Shown one piece after another: positions 22,887-23,312 of a stretch of DNA of 23,312 nt (the first letter of the stretch is position 1; each line of letters opens with the position of its first letter). The DNA comes from Clostridiales bacterium. Its GTDB lineage: Bacteria > Bacillota > Clostridia > Christensenellales > Aristaeellaceae. The notes below the pieces were generated by a model. The model saw only the letters and a list, made by a program, of their open reading frames with translations. It was not told the DNA's origin and made no database searches. The translations under genes and the position numbers were made by a program. Where the stretch lies: the NCBI GenBank assembly GCA_004555535.1, contig SFHU01000039.1:1-23312 (forward strand), written 5' to 3'.

Positions 22887-22968
22887 GGGCTGGGCGGGCC
22901 ACTGTTCTGCGAGCGGAATGATCGGCCCTGGGGTGCAGCAGCGTCAACACTCACGGCGAAAAAATGAA

Positions 22969-22995
22969 AATAAGCCGAATTCATTTCGTCTTATT
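22969..22995. terminator. Hairpin in the gap after the second GNAT gene, possible terminator
   Basis: AATAAGCCGAA (22969-22979) pairs with TTCGTCTTATT (22985-22995) with one mismatch and a 5-base loop. On the minus strand it is followed by a T-rich tract, on the plus strand by little T. It lies in the 150-base gap between 22886 and 23037 and could end transcription of a minus-strand unit or only mark an AT-rich junction. Confidence 0.4.
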
Positions 22996-23036
22996 GATGA
23001 GCAGGTATAACGCAACAATCAAGGGGAGAATCGAAA

Positions 23037-23312
23037 ATGGCTCAAAGACTGCCAAACCGTGAAAAAGCGCTGCGAAGGATTGCCAAACTGCTTGGCATCA
23101 CCATGCTGCTTGCTCTTGCATTTGGGGCTGGGGTGCTTTACGAAAATGAACATGTGCTTCAAGTGAATCATGCGGCATGGGCATTGAAGAAATGCAATCT
23201 TTCACAGGCGTATGCGCCGAGGTTCTGCTTGCGTGGTTTCACCGGTTTCAGGGATACCTATGAGCAGATCGTATTTGCAGTCGAAGAGGATCAAAGACCG
23301 GTTTTGATACAG
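23037..23312 (+). CDS. Unrecognised protein with N-terminal membrane segment (3' end outside window)
   Basis: ATG 23037 follows AAGGGGAG at 23021-23028, and the frame stays open for 92 codons to the end of the window. The product starts with a basic stretch (MAQRLPNREKALRRIAK), then a hydrophobic segment (about 18-34, LLGITMLLALAFGAGVL), then an exposed polar part with two Cys (KKCNLSQAYAPRFCLRGF). It looks like a type II membrane-anchored or exported protein. I do not recognise the family. Base and codon use differ from the rest of the window: 23161-23220 has 29 G/C of 60 bases, and codons such as AAA, GAA and CTT are frequent. That suggests a separate origin or the edge of a different region. 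A TATAAC at 23006-23011 could be a -10 element. Confidence 0.6.
   Translation, partial: MAQRLPNREKALRRIAKLLGITMLLALAFGAGVLYENEHVLQVNHAAWALKKCNLSQAYAPRFCLRGFTGFRDTYEQIVFAVEEDQRPVLIQ

Overview
The window is a gene-dense, high-GC bacterial chromosome segment. Consensus TTGACA/TATAAT promoters, AGGAGG-type ribosome binding sites, a T-box leader, SLH-like and PG_binding_1 wall proteins with Thr/Pro linkers and a Spo0B-type kinase all point to a Gram-positive Clostridia-type Firmicute. A gut Christensenellales-like lineage is my guess from overall style only. No phage, integrase, transposase, CRISPR array or classical defence gene is visible.

Layout. 1-2895 (+): an envelope operon with the end of an MBOAT acyltransferase, a GDSL/SGNH-like partner, and a VanY-type carboxypeptidase carrying a peptidoglycan-binding domain. 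3167-4807 (-): a GH3 glycosidase related to NagZ. 5128-6639 (+): a fused-subunit acyl-CoA:acetate/propionate CoA-transferase, followed by a 175-base imperfect palindromic element with several internal hairpins. 6936-7090 (+): tRNA-Ile(GAT) and tRNA-Asn(GTT) behind a perfect consensus promoter and before a strong terminator. 7278-9629 (+): a secreted M13 metallopeptidase with an N-terminal SLH-like segment, possibly followed by a 26-residue membrane peptide. 9767-12844 (-): a second, complete MBOAT-SGNH pair. 13060-15123 (-): a compact alanyl-tRNA synthetase lacking the C-Ala region, under a T-box leader. 15298-18249 (-): a 983-residue secreted protein with SH3b domains, six peptidoglycan-binding repeats and an unrecognised C-terminal domain. 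18420-20405 (-): a Spo0B/CitA-type sensor kinase with no regulator beside it, and a sugar-phosphate nucleotidyltransferase. 20680-22886 (+): a flavodoxin-fold Fe-S-type oxidoreductase, a GNAT acetyltransferase, a chimeric pseudogene (pyrophosphatase front joined out of frame to an acetyltransferase tail) and another GNAT. 23037-end (+): the start of an unrecognised, lower-GC membrane-anchored protein.

The common theme is the cell envelope. Two acyltransfer modules, a wall carboxypeptidase, a possible muropeptide glycosidase, a large wall-binding protein and an SLH-tagged peptidase lie within 18 kb. The rest is housekeeping (tRNAs, AlaS, CoA transfer, nucleotide-sugar supply) and small accessory acetyltransferases. 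I see no single obviously new multi-gene system. The least explained items are the multi-helix palindromic element at 6649-6823, the paired MBOAT-SGNH modules with different SGNH active-site motifs, the C-terminal domain of the 983-residue protein, and the pyrophosphatase/GNAT chimera. Very long antisense ORFs across most genes are GC-driven shadows and are left out.
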